Assembly: GCA_024690965.1 (NCBI GenBank)
Contig: JAILOG010000003.1
Coordinates: 1-60,111, forward strand
Direction: 5' to 3'
Length of the DNA: 60,111 bases
Source of the DNA: Clostridiales bacterium
GTDB lineage: Bacteria > Bacillota > Clostridia > Oscillospirales > Acutalibacteraceae
The translations under genes were made by a program, and so were the position numbers. Below, in pieces: positions 35,777 to 44,591 of the stretch; the first letter of the stretch is position 1; every line of letters starts with the position of its first letter. The notes beneath the pieces were generated by a model. It searched no databases. It was given only the letters and a program-made list of their open reading frames with translations, and was not told the DNA's origin.

Positions 35777-36163
35777 TTAATGTTGTCTGTTATGATTTCC
35801 CCTGTTGTGACGGGGATTATTCTGTATATCTCTGTCAAAAAGACTTTGTTGTCTTGAGGGTTTTTGAGAGGGTTGTTTTAAGGAGCTCTCTATTCCTCTT
35901 TTCAGAGAATCGTTTTCCCTTGCCAAGACATCAATTTGTTCTTTGAGATTTTCGTTTTCTTTTCGCAGCTTTTTGGTTTCATCACAATATTGCAGGGCAC
36001 AGAAAATAATATTTGTGATAAGAGGCTTAAAGCTGTTTTCTTTTACAGATTCATTTATTTTTGAATTGAGTTCTTCCGCCAAATCGTTGATATAATCCAC
36101 GGACTCGTCGGTTACTATTGTAAGGTTCTGTGAACAAATTTGAGCTTTTACCGTGTTTGTCAT
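35777..36163 (-). CDS. zapA: Cell division protein ZapA
   Basis: ZapA bundles FtsZ at midcell. The 128-residue protein has the globular N-terminal domain (ICSQNLTIVTDESVDYINDLAEEL), then a coiled coil (KLRKENENLKEQIDVLAREN), followed by a Gln/Asn/Arg/His-rich tail. The start overlaps the stop of the PHP gene by 4 bp. Confidence 0.87.
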   Translation of the reverse strand: MTNTVKAQICSQNLTIVTDESVDYINDLAEELNSKINESVKENSFKPLITNIIFCALQYCDETKKLRKENENLKEQIDVLARENDSLKRGIESSLKQPSQKPSRQQSLFDRDIQNNPRHNRGNHNRQH

Positions 36164-36873
36164 AATATATCCCCCTTATTAACAAATAATCTTTGAGCCA
36201 TTTGCATACAGTTGGTGTAAAAATCTTTTCCGCAATAATTTATTATTTTTCTTGAACACTCGGCAAAATCGGGGCATCGCTTTTTCAGAGAATGAGTGTC
36301 TGTTCCCAAAAAGCTTATCAATCCGGAATCCAATATTTTTATTAATTTTTTGCGCTGAAAATATCCGCACAAAAGGCTGTCTATATTAGTTTGTACCAAA
36401 GCTCCGGCATTTACAAGCGCGGAAACACCTTTTAATGACAGCACTTCGGGGTATCTTTCAACGTGCGCGATTACAGGAATAACACCGTAATTGCTCCTGA
36501 GACGCTCAACAAGGTCACAAGCCCGTTTAACGGTAATATCATAGCTGAGCTCTGTGAGCATGTAGTTTGTATTTGAGTAACAAAGCGGTGAAATATCATC
36601 TGCCGAGAACAGCAGATCGGTAACAAACACTTCTGCGCCTAAAGTGTATATAACATCTTTAGGAAATTGATGTATGCTGTCCGCCGCCGCTTTATCTCTG
36701 CGTTCAATAAAGCGTTCCACAGATTCCCGATTGCTGTAATAGTGAGGAGTAAAAGCTATCGCGTCCACGCCGTATACTTTTAATCTGTTGATAAGAGTAA
36801 TACTTTCCTGCACGCTTTTAGAGCCGTCGTCCATACACGGCAGCAGATGAGTGTGAATATCACAGTATTTCAA
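36160..36873 (-). CDS. PHP-domain protein, CpsB/YwqE-type tyrosine phosphatase
   Basis: The 237-residue protein has CDIHTHLLPCMDDGS at the N-terminus, AFTPHYY near 45, VIAHVERYPE near 155 and LGTDTHSLKKRCP near 205. These are the metal ligands of the PHP fold in CpsB/YwqE phosphotyrosine phosphatases, which act on tyrosine kinases of polysaccharide synthesis. No kinase is nearby. The start is probably TTG at 36873, six bases after GAGGTG; a GTG three codons earlier is part of that site. Confidence 0.82.
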   Translation of the reverse strand: MKYCDIHTHLLPCMDDGSKSVQESITLINRLKVYGVDAIAFTPHYYSNRESVERFIERRDKAAADSIHQFPKDVIYTLGAEVFVTDLLFSADDISPLCYSNTNYMLTELSYDITVKRACDLVERLRSNYGVIPVIAHVERYPEVLSLKGVSALVNAGALVQTNIDSLLCGYFQRKKLIKILDSGLISFLGTDTHSLKKRCPDFAECSRKIINYCGKDFYTNCMQMAQRLFVNKGDIL

Positions 36874-36889
36874 CAGTATCACCTCGTCA

Positions 36890-39247
36890 TTACAGTAATT
36901 TCAGGTTTGCGAAGGAAGCCATAAGCTTTTTGGTGCCTATGGTATCGAACGCGATTTCAAGCAGATGATCTTTTCCCATAGGAGTTATTTTTGTTATCAT
37001 GCCCTCTCCGAATGCCTTGTGAGATACTCTGTCGCCCACAGAAAAAGACATACCCACTCCCGAGGCTCCGCCCATTCCCACGCTTACGGAAGTGTGCTTG
37101 ATAAACGGTTTATCGGGAAGCTTTTGCGAGAATATAATGTTTTTGACAGCTGGGTTTATTTTACTGTCGTTTATTTCTTTTTTATATTCAACGGGTATCT
37201 CGCTCAAAAATACGGATTGCTTGTTTCTTTGGGTGTTGCCGAACATTGTTCTTGACTGGGTTTTTGTCATGTACAATTTTTCTTTGGCTCTTGTTATCCC
37301 AACATACGCGAGTCTGCGTTCTTCTTCCATATCCGCTTCGTTAAACAGGTTTTGCGTACCGGGGAAAATACCGTCTTCCATTCCGGGAATAAATACAACG
37401 GGGAATTCAAGACCTTTTGCGCTGTGCAGCGTCATCATTACAACACTGTCGGAATCCGCGTTGTAATTGTCTATATCCGTAATAAGGCTTATTTCCTCCA
37501 AAAAGCCCTGCAAAGAAGCTTCGTCAGCCGCTTCGTCCTCGTAGTGAATAATGTTTGACTTCAATTCTTCAATATTTTCTATGCGGTTTTCTGCATCGGT
37601 GTGTTCATTAAGCAGGTATTCTCTGTAATCGGTAGAATCAAGAAGCAGGTCATACAAATCGGATATCGTGTTTTCTTCATTGTTTGCAAATTCTATAAGG
37701 CTGTCGGCAAGCTCGCAAAACTCCGCTATTTTCTTTCTTGCCCTTGAAAGGGTGGGAAACTCATCCGCGTGCTTTAATACCTCATACAGCGTTTCGCCCA
37801 GACCCAGCGCTATTTTTTCGGCTTCGTTAAGGCTTGCTTCGCCAATCCCTCTGCGGGGCTTGTTTATTATACGCTTCAATCTGTTATTGTCGGCGGGGTT
37901 GCAAATGAATTGAAGATACGATGTCATATCTTTTATTTCTTCTCTGTCATAAAAGCGGTGACCGCCGATTACACGGTGAGGTATTCCGCTTCTGGCAAAG
38001 GATTGCTCTATTACGTTAGACTGGGCGTTCATTCTGTATAAAATCGCAAAATCGCTGAATTTTCTGCCCTGTCTTTTGCCTTCTATGATTTCGTCTGTTA
38101 TGTAACGTGCTTCTTCATGTTCGCTTGTGGTTGTGTATACGGTTATTTTGTCGCCTTCGGCGTTTTCTGTCCAAAGGGTTTTTCCTTTACGAGATGTGTT
38201 GTTTTCTATTACCTTGTTCGCGGCATTCAAAATGGTTTTTGTGCTGCGGTAGTTTTGCTCTAAACGGATAACCTTAGCGTTTTTGAATGTCTTTTCAAAG
38301 CTCAAAATATTCTCTATTGTTGCGCCTCTGAATTTATATATGCTTTGGTCATCGTCGCCAACAACACAAATGTTATTGCTTTTAGCAAGCATACTTACAA
38401 ATTTATACTGTATGCAGTTTGTGTCCTGATATTCGTCAACCATTATGTATTCAAACTGTCTTTGATAAAGCTCTAAAACATCGGGGCACTTAATGAAAAG
38501 CTCAACTGTCTTTAAAAGCAGATCGTCAAAATCCATTGCGTTTGCCTTTTTAAGCCTGTCACAATACATAGCGTACGCTTTCGCGACCGTTATCTTACGG
38601 TTGTCGTAACCCGCCTGATTTTTATATTCCTCAGGGGTTATCATTTTATCCTTCGCGCGGGAGATCTCATTCACAATAGTTTTGTATGACAAAAGCTTTT
38701 CGTCTATGTTAAGCTCTTTCATACAGTCTTTTATAAGCCTTCTCTGGTCTAATGAATCATACACTGTAAATGTGCTTTCGTAGCCTATTCTGTCTGCAAA
38801 CCTTCTTAATATCCTGGCGCAGGTAGAGTGAAATGTGGCAGCCCATATTCCGGCGCCTTTTTCGCCTGTGCGCGCCTCTATTCTCTCCACAAGCTCTTTT
38901 GCGGCTTTGTTTGTAAATGTTATTGCCAGTATCTGCCACGGCTTTGCGGGGTTTACAGCCAATTTATTACGCATTTCGTCGGTTATCGCCGCATCGCCGT
39001 TTATCATAGCCTTAAGCTCGTTTATTTCGCTGTCGCAAAGCTCGGGAGCGATCTCACTGTGATAAGCGTTGCCGTACTCAAGTATATTAGCTATCCTGTT
39101 AACCAACACGGTGGTTTTTCCGCTTCCCGCGCCCGCAAGCACAAGCAGAGGCCCCTGCGTGCAGAATATTGCCTCCTGTTGCATATTGTTCATTTTTGAG
39201 AATTCTTTTTTCATTAATTCTTTTCGGAGTTGTATTATGTTATTCAT
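36890..39247 (-). CDS. pcrA: ATP-dependent DNA helicase PcrA/UvrD
   Basis: SF1A helicase for repair and replication-conflict removal. The 785-residue protein has LVLAGAGSGKTTVLVNRI (Walker A), MVDEYQDTNCIQY (motif II), VVGDDDQSIYKFRGA (motif III), RLEQNYRS (motif IV), VMMTLHSAKGLEF (motif V) and YVGITRAKEKLYM (motif VI). The C-terminal end has GDRVSHKAFGEGMIT, the Tudor-like RNA polymerase-binding region. The ATG at 39247 overlaps the rqcH stop by 8 bp. Confidence 0.95.
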   Translation of the reverse strand: MNNIIQLRKELMKKEFSKMNNMQQEAIFCTQGPLLVLAGAGSGKTTVLVNRIANILEYGNAYHSEIAPELCDSEINELKAMINGDAAITDEMRNKLAVNPAKPWQILAITFTNKAAKELVERIEARTGEKGAGIWAATFHSTCARILRRFADRIGYESTFTVYDSLDQRRLIKDCMKELNIDEKLLSYKTIVNEISRAKDKMITPEEYKNQAGYDNRKITVAKAYAMYCDRLKKANAMDFDDLLLKTVELFIKCPDVLELYQRQFEYIMVDEYQDTNCIQYKFVSMLAKSNNICVVGDDDQSIYKFRGATIENILSFEKTFKNAKVIRLEQNYRSTKTILNAANKVIENNTSRKGKTLWTENAEGDKITVYTTTSEHEEARYITDEIIEGKRQGRKFSDFAILYRMNAQSNVIEQSFARSGIPHRVIGGHRFYDREEIKDMTSYLQFICNPADNNRLKRIINKPRRGIGEASLNEAEKIALGLGETLYEVLKHADEFPTLSRARKKIAEFCELADSLIEFANNEENTISDLYDLLLDSTDYREYLLNEHTDAENRIENIEELKSNIIHYEDEAADEASLQGFLEEISLITDIDNYNADSDSVVMMTLHSAKGLEFPVVFIPGMEDGIFPGTQNLFNEADMEEERRLAYVGITRAKEKLYMTKTQSRTMFGNTQRNKQSVFLSEIPVEYKKEINDSKINPAVKNIIFSQKLPDKPFIKHTSVSVGMGGASGVGMSFSVGDRVSHKAFGEGMITKITPMGKDHLLEIAFDTIGTKKLMASFANLKLL

Positions 39248-40994
39248 TTTCTTGCCTTCCAATCATTTTCGGTGTAACGTATACCGTTTTATTCTTTACA
39301 TATGTTACCATACCGTATTTTGCGCCCTGAGGTTTAGATACATTTTTTATCAGTGTATAGTCAACAGGCACCTGAGACGACATTCGCGCTTTGCTGTGAT
39401 ATGCCGCAAGACACGCGGCTTCCAAAATTGAGTTTTCGGGCACATTGTCTCCGTTTGTGATTATTACCGTGTGGCTGCCGGGAATATTTTTTGTGTGGAA
39501 CCAAAGGTCATTTTTAGATGCTGTTTTAAGCGTGAGTTTGTCGTTTTGTCTGTTGTTGCGCCCTACAAGGACCGTATATCCATCGCTTGTCGTAAATTCG
39601 TGAGGCGGGAGTGCCTTGGGGGGCTTAAGGCGTGAGTTTTGTCTTTTTATATACCCGCTTTCGCAAAGCTCCTGTCGTATCTCAGAGATATCGCTTTCGC
39701 CTTCTGCGCGTGTAAGGCTGTCAAAAATCGTTTCCAGATATTCTATTTCCGCCAAAGCTTTTTCTATTTGGTCTTTTAAAACTGTTTGCGCGGTTTTTGC
39801 TTTTTGATAATCTTTATAGTATTTTTGGGCGTTTTGTGTGGGGGAAAGCGCGGGGTCAAGCTTTATTGTTACGGGAGCGTTATTTTCATCGTAAAAATTG
39901 TCGACGGTTACCTCCGTTGCGCCCCTTTGCATGTTATAAATGTTCGCCTGGAGCAGATCACCGCAGATGCGCAGATGTTCACGGTCCTGACTTTGTTCAA
40001 GCTCTGCTTTTTGGGCGTTTATTTTTCTTGATAAACGGGATATGGAATTTGTTATTACCTTAAGCAGGTCTTGGGAGCGCGACCTTATTCTCTCTAAATG
40101 GTCTTTTTCGTAGTAAAACTTGTCAAGCAATTCGCAAAAGCTGTTGTAACGCCTGATTCTTGCCGCGCTGCCGTATTGCATTATATCAGTGAAAGAAAAA
40201 TCAAAAGGTGTTCCGTCCGACCTTGAAACCGAAACGGCAGTTCCGCTTACCCCTTCGGCAGTCGCTTTAAGCTTATCTAAATGATATTTAAGCTTTGCGA
40301 TATCTTTTTCGCTCAGGTTTTTGTTAGTTAACTCTTTGCCCGCGCTCACAAAGTATTCTATCTCTCTGCACACAATGGGAGATACGCCTATTATGCTTTC
40401 AAGTATCGCTTTGTTGAGTGTTTTTTCAGCGGGCAAAGATATTATTCTGTTAATTATTTCATCTGTCTTACATTCATTAAGGCTTAGCTTGTCCTGCTTT
40501 GGAGGAAGCTCGTATTTTACGCCCGGCAGCACCAGCCTTTGAGACGACATAGTCATATCCACCCTTTTCAGGGAATCTATTATTGTGCTGTTTGAGTCTG
40601 TCAAAATTATGTTGCTGTATTTTCCCATTATTTCCGAAATGACAATAAGCTTTTCAAGGTCGCCGAGTTCGTTTATCGCCTCGGCTTCAATATACATTAT
40701 CCTTTCATATCCAATTTGGTAAACATTGGTTATCTTTGCGTTGCCAAGCCGTTTTCTTAAAAGCATACAAAGCATGGGGGGAGTTTTGGGATTTTCCAAA
40801 GAAAAATCTGTAAAGCAAACCCTTGCGCTGCTTGCCCTTGCCGACAAAAGAAGCTTTTTAGCGCCTTCTCTGTTTCTCAGTGAAAGCACAAGCTCGTCTT
40901 TGCTCGGCTGATATATTTTCTCAATTCTTGCACCCACGGCAAAATCTTTGATTTCTTTTACTGTATGGTGAAGAAAAATTCCGTCTAAAGCCAA
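39240..40994 (-). CDS. rqcH: NFACT family ribosome quality control protein RqcH
   Basis: RqcH binds stalled 50S subunits and adds alanine tails to nascent chains. The 584-residue protein has the NFACT-N domain (MALDGIFLHHTVKEIK, IEKIYQPSKDELVL, TPPMLCMLLRKRLG), a central coiled coil (about 290-440) and NFACT-R with SDGYTVLVGRNNRQND and DLWFHTKNIPGSHTVI. The family was formerly called FbpA/fibronectin-binding. It sits between tatD and pcrA in a tight operon. Confidence 0.92.
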   Translation of the reverse strand: MALDGIFLHHTVKEIKDFAVGARIEKIYQPSKDELVLSLRNREGAKKLLLSARASSARVCFTDFSLENPKTPPMLCMLLRKRLGNAKITNVYQIGYERIMYIEAEAINELGDLEKLIVISEIMGKYSNIILTDSNSTIIDSLKRVDMTMSSQRLVLPGVKYELPPKQDKLSLNECKTDEIINRIISLPAEKTLNKAILESIIGVSPIVCREIEYFVSAGKELTNKNLSEKDIAKLKYHLDKLKATAEGVSGTAVSVSRSDGTPFDFSFTDIMQYGSAARIRRYNSFCELLDKFYYEKDHLERIRSRSQDLLKVITNSISRLSRKINAQKAELEQSQDREHLRICGDLLQANIYNMQRGATEVTVDNFYDENNAPVTIKLDPALSPTQNAQKYYKDYQKAKTAQTVLKDQIEKALAEIEYLETIFDSLTRAEGESDISEIRQELCESGYIKRQNSRLKPPKALPPHEFTTSDGYTVLVGRNNRQNDKLTLKTASKNDLWFHTKNIPGSHTVIITNGDNVPENSILEAACLAAYHSKARMSSQVPVDYTLIKNVSKPQGAKYGMVTYVKNKTVYVTPKMIGRQENE

Positions 40995-41023
40995 TTATAT
41001 CAATCCTTTTGTGTTGCGGTCTG

Positions 41024-41782
41024 TTATATGTTGAAAAGTTGTTTTCCGTTTTCCGATGTTATTTTCAAAAGTTCGTTTACATCAATGCCTCTTATTTCGG
41101 CGATTTTTCGGGCGGTGTATATTATGTGTGATGAATCACATCTTTTTCCTCTAAAGGGAACAGGAGTCATATAGGGCGCGTCGGTTTCAAGCAGAAGTCT
41201 GTTAAGCGGAACGCGGGCGGCTGTTTGCAGGGGCTTTTTTGCGTTGTTGAATGTAACGGCTCCCCCAAGGCTTATATACAACCCCAAATTGATTATTTCA
41301 TCAAGCATTTCAAGACTCCCCGAAAAGCAATGCAAAAGCCCTTTAGGACGGTATTTCCTTAATATTTCAAGCGTGTCTCCGTGGGCGTCACGGTCATGGA
41401 TAACCACGGGCATATCAAGTTCTTTCGCAAGCTCAAGTTGCTTTTCAAACACTGCTATCTGAAGCTCTCTCGGGGTAAAATCGTAGTAATAATCAAGTCC
41501 TATTTCGCCTATCGCCTTAACATGTTCTTTGTCTTTGCAAAGCTCTGCTATTTGGCTGAGCCAACTGCCCGTTGCTTTGTCACATTCATGTGGGTGAAAG
41601 CCCACCGCAGCTTTGATAAACGGGTATTTTTCGGCAAGACGCAGTGAAAATACCGAGCTTTCAAGGTCTGTGCCGTTGTTTATTATATATTCCACACCGT
41701 TTTCGTTCAGGTTTTTTAGCAACGTGTCTCTGTCTTCGTCAAATTTTTCGTCGTTATAGTGAGCGTGTGCGTCAAAAATCAT
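41024..41782 (-). CDS. TatD family metal-dependent hydrolase
   Basis: The 252-residue protein has FDAHAHYND (H5, H7), YIINNGTDLES, AAVGFHPHECD, AIGEIGLDYYYDF, VIHDRDAHGDT, LLHCFSGS and LLETDAPYMTP, in the order typical of TatD/YcfH Mg-dependent 3'-5' DNases. The likely role is DNA repair or nucleic acid turnover. It overlaps the apgM stop by 4 bp. Confidence 0.93.
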   Translation of the reverse strand: MIFDAHAHYNDEKFDEDRDTLLKNLNENGVEYIINNGTDLESSVFSLRLAEKYPFIKAAVGFHPHECDKATGSWLSQIAELCKDKEHVKAIGEIGLDYYYDFTPRELQIAVFEKQLELAKELDMPVVIHDRDAHGDTLEILRKYRPKGLLHCFSGSLEMLDEIINLGLYISLGGAVTFNNAKKPLQTAARVPLNRLLLETDAPYMTPVPFRGKRCDSSHIIYTARKIAEIRGIDVNELLKITSENGKQLFNI

Positions 41783-42990
41783 TTTATAAGCCTTTCTATA
41801 AGCGTATAACCTTTTTCAATGTAAGTTCCCGTTTTGGCGGCGTTTTCTTCGCTAAAAAGGCTTACGCCGCTGTTTACTTCCCGGTTGCTTTTGTATATGA
41901 GATAAGGCACGGGCTCGCTTGAGTGTGTTCTTATCTCCAGCGGAGTGGGATGGTCGGGGCAAATGAGAACGGCATAGTCGCCGGTCCTTTCAAGATGCTC
42001 CAAAAGCGGTTTTATTATAAGTCTGTCTATCAATTCAATTGATTTTATTTTGTTTTCCAGCTCGCCGCGGTGTCCGCATTCGTCGGGAGCTTCAAGGTGG
42101 ATATAAACAAAGTCTTTGCCCGAATCAAGCTCTTTTACGGCGGCTTCAAGCTTTCCCGAAAAATTCGTGTCTATATAGCCTGTTGCGCCTTCCACATCGG
42201 GGTGTCCCATTTGGGCGCACGCGGCGATGCCTTTGAGCAAATCAACCGCGGATATAACGGAGCCCGTTAAGCCAAATTTGTTTTCAAAGCTTTCGAGCTT
42301 CGGCGCTGTTCCCTCACCCCAAAACCAAACGGAGTTCGCGGGATTTTTACCGTTTTTTATCCTGCTCAGATTCACAGGATGATTCTTAAGCAGTTCATAG
42401 CTTCTCTTCATCATCGCGTAAAGCTTATCGACGCTTCTGCCCACGGGAATATATTCTTTTATGCACCTGCCTGTTATGTCGTGAGGCGGGGTGATGATGC
42501 CCGGCTCAGGGTCGCCGTTGTTCCACACAAGGCAGTGACGGTAGCTTATACCGGGGTTTAGTGTAAACTCATCGTTGTCAAAAGGTTTCTTCAAATATTC
42601 AACAAGTATTTTTGCTTCGTCTGTGCTTATGTCGCCCGCACAGTAATCAATAAGAATTTTGTCCTCATAATTTGGCTCATTGTCAGACAGCGTTACAAAA
42701 TTGCATCTTAAGGTCACGTCTGTCGGCTTAAGGGCAATGCCTATTCCCGCCGCCTCAAGAGGCGAGCGCCCCGTGTAGCACTTCTCGGGGTCATATCCCA
42801 TTACGGAAAGGTTTGCAACATCGCTTCCCGGTTTAAAGCCGTCGGGAACGGTTTTTACCATTCCCACTTCTGCTTTGGATGCCAGCATATCCATATAAGG
42901 CTTATAAGCTTTTGTCATTGGAGTGATATCGCCGAGCTCTTTTATATTTCTGTCTGCCATTCCGTCGCAGAGAACTGTTACATATTTCAA
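41779..42990 (-). CDS. apgM: Cofactor-independent phosphoglycerate mutase, archaeal type (ApgM)
   Basis: It interconverts 3- and 2-phosphoglycerate. The 403-residue protein has VLCDGMADR (first metal site), GSDVANLSVMGYDP (with the likely catalytic Ser), TGRSPLEAAGIGI, LEAPDECGHRGE and LICPDHPTP (second metal cluster). This is the alkaline-phosphatase-superfamily enzyme of archaea and some Clostridia, not the longer bacterial GpmI. Related proteins were once proposed as homoserine kinases. It is the first gene of the seven-gene minus-strand operon. Confidence 0.9.
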   Translation of the reverse strand: MKYVTVLCDGMADRNIKELGDITPMTKAYKPYMDMLASKAEVGMVKTVPDGFKPGSDVANLSVMGYDPEKCYTGRSPLEAAGIGIALKPTDVTLRCNFVTLSDNEPNYEDKILIDYCAGDISTDEAKILVEYLKKPFDNDEFTLNPGISYRHCLVWNNGDPEPGIITPPHDITGRCIKEYIPVGRSVDKLYAMMKRSYELLKNHPVNLSRIKNGKNPANSVWFWGEGTAPKLESFENKFGLTGSVISAVDLLKGIAACAQMGHPDVEGATGYIDTNFSGKLEAAVKELDSGKDFVYIHLEAPDECGHRGELENKIKSIELIDRLIIKPLLEHLERTGDYAVLICPDHPTPLEIRTHSSEPVPYLIYKSNREVNSGVSLFSEENAAKTGTYIEKGYTLIERLIK

Positions 42991-43153
42991 AACAAATACT
43001 ACTTCCTTTTATTAATAACTATCGCACATTATAGTAAGTATACTACAAATGTCAGCTGTTTATCAATATGTTATTGCAAATTTTTACCCTTTTGTAAAAA
43101 ATATTCCTTTACGGTAGAATATTGTAAAATATAAAAATAAGTTTTGGGTTTTA

Positions 43154-43182
43154 TTGACATCGAATAATTCTGATACTATAAT
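43154..43182 (+). promoter_or_regulatory. Promoter of the O-acylation cassette
   Basis: TTGACA and a perfect TATAAT lie 17 bp apart, 57 bp before the SGNH lipoprotein gene. Confidence 0.85.
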
Positions 43183-43238
43183 AGACAAAGCTTTTTGCGA
43201 CTGTATGTAAATAATTATTTTATAAAGGTGGTATTACT

Positions 43239-44060
43239 ATGATTAAAAGATCATTGGCTTTGATAATTTGTTTGATCATGGCGGCAACGCTCGCTGCCTG
43301 CGGAGAAGATAACACTAAGGGTAACGAATCTTCTAAAGATGAATCTTACAGCGTGGAGTCGATTTCAAGCGAAAACGGCACCGCAAGTGAGGCTTTTGCC
43401 GAAAGCAGCGCACAAGGTGAAAACGGCGAGGCGGTAACGGCTGAGTTTTTCGACGACGCAGTGTTTATAGGCGACAGTGTAACCTTAAAGCTTAGTTATT
43501 ATGTTGACAAGATACGTGAAAACATCGGTTTGGAGTGTTTGGGAGACGCAACATTTTTGTGCAGCGGAAGCTTGGGCTACGCAAACGCGCAGTGGGATAT
43601 AAACGAAGAGGATAATGTTCATCCGACATATCAGGGTACAAAATATCTTGTGCAGGACGGCGTTAAAGCCATAGGCGCAAAAAAAGCGTTTATTATGCTG
43701 GGTATGAACGACTTTGCTTTATACGGAATAGACGAAACAATTGATAACGCAAAATCTCTTATAAACAAAATAATAACAGAGAGCCCCGACATAACAATAT
43801 ATATTCAGTCAGTTACACCCATACTTGCCGCGGCTCAATTTGACGGCTTTACAAATGACAATGTTGTGGCTTTAAACGAAAAGCTTAAAGCTATGTGTGA
43901 AGAAAACGGCTGGAAATATCTTGATGTCGCAAGCGTTTTAAAAGACGACAGCGGTTGCCTGCCGCCCGAGTATTGCAGTGACCCCGACGCTCAGGGAATA
44001 CACTTCACGGACGAAGCATGTGATATTTGGATAAAATATCTTGAAAATAACGTTGCTTAA
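43239..44060 (+). CDS. SGNH-hydrolase lipoprotein
   Basis: The 273-residue protein has a lipoprotein signal with lipobox LAAC (Cys21). A Ser/Glu-rich linker follows (about 25-65), and then an SGNH/GDSL esterase domain: FIGDSVTLK (catalytic Ser block), FLCSGSLGY (Gly), IMLGMNDFALYG (Asn block) and DAQGIHFTDEA (Asp and His). It would act outside the membrane on acyl esters of a polysaccharide. It is the first gene of a five-gene cassette with MBOAT and DHHW proteins, so transfer or removal of O-acyl groups is inferred. Confidence 0.87.
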   Translation: MIKRSLALIICLIMAATLAACGEDNTKGNESSKDESYSVESISSENGTASEAFAESSAQGENGEAVTAEFFDDAVFIGDSVTLKLSYYVDKIRENIGLECLGDATFLCSGSLGYANAQWDINEEDNVHPTYQGTKYLVQDGVKAIGAKKAFIMLGMNDFALYGIDETIDNAKSLINKIITESPDITIYIQSVTPILAAAQFDGFTNDNVVALNEKLKAMCEENGWKYLDVASVLKDDSGCLPPEYCSDPDAQGIHFTDEACDIWIKYLENNVA

Positions 44061-44077
44061 TAAAGAGGAATGACACT

Positions 44078-44563
44078 ATGAAAAAGATTGCTGCTATTAT
44101 TATATGTTTAATAATTGCCGTTTTGGCTTGCGGATGCTCAAATGACAGCTCGACTGCCTCGCTTAAATCTGATGAGGGACTTAAAGCGATAATGCAAAGC
44201 ATAAAAGATCAGGTAACGCTTTCCGATGATATGATGACCGTATCCGATTCATCAAAACTGCTTGATTATTACGGCATAGACAGCGCGACGGTAAAAGATT
44301 TTCAGGTTATGATGAACTCAAGCGGTGTTGAGCAGGACGAGATTGTTATGATAGAGGCAGTGGACGAAGACAGCGCAAACACCATATCCGAAAAGCTGAA
44401 CGCCCGTTTGGAGGATAAGAAAAACCAGATGAAAAATTATCTTCCCGACCAATACGCAATGCTTCAAAAATGCTCGGTAGAGCGAAAGGGTTTGTATGTT
44501 TATATGTTTTTGTCCGATGACGCAAAAACAATGGAAAGCATCTTTAACTCTTATTTTGGCTGA
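44078..44563 (+). CDS. DUF4358-like lipoprotein
   Basis: The 161-residue protein has lipobox LACGC near residue 18-20 and a small mixed domain with LDYYGIDSATVKDFQVMMN, EIVMIEAVDEDSANTI and YLPDQYAMLQKC. This matches the DUF4358 family of Clostridial lipoproteins that often accompany MBOAT/DHHW genes. The function is unknown. It lies 17 bp after the SGNH gene. Confidence 0.78.
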   Translation: MKKIAAIIICLIIAVLACGCSNDSSTASLKSDEGLKAIMQSIKDQVTLSDDMMTVSDSSKLLDYYGIDSATVKDFQVMMNSSGVEQDEIVMIEAVDEDSANTISEKLNARLEDKKNQMKNYLPDQYAMLQKCSVERKGLYVYMFLSDDAKTMESIFNSYFG

Positions 44564-44591
44564 TCATTTACCGGCTGAAAGGATGGTTTAG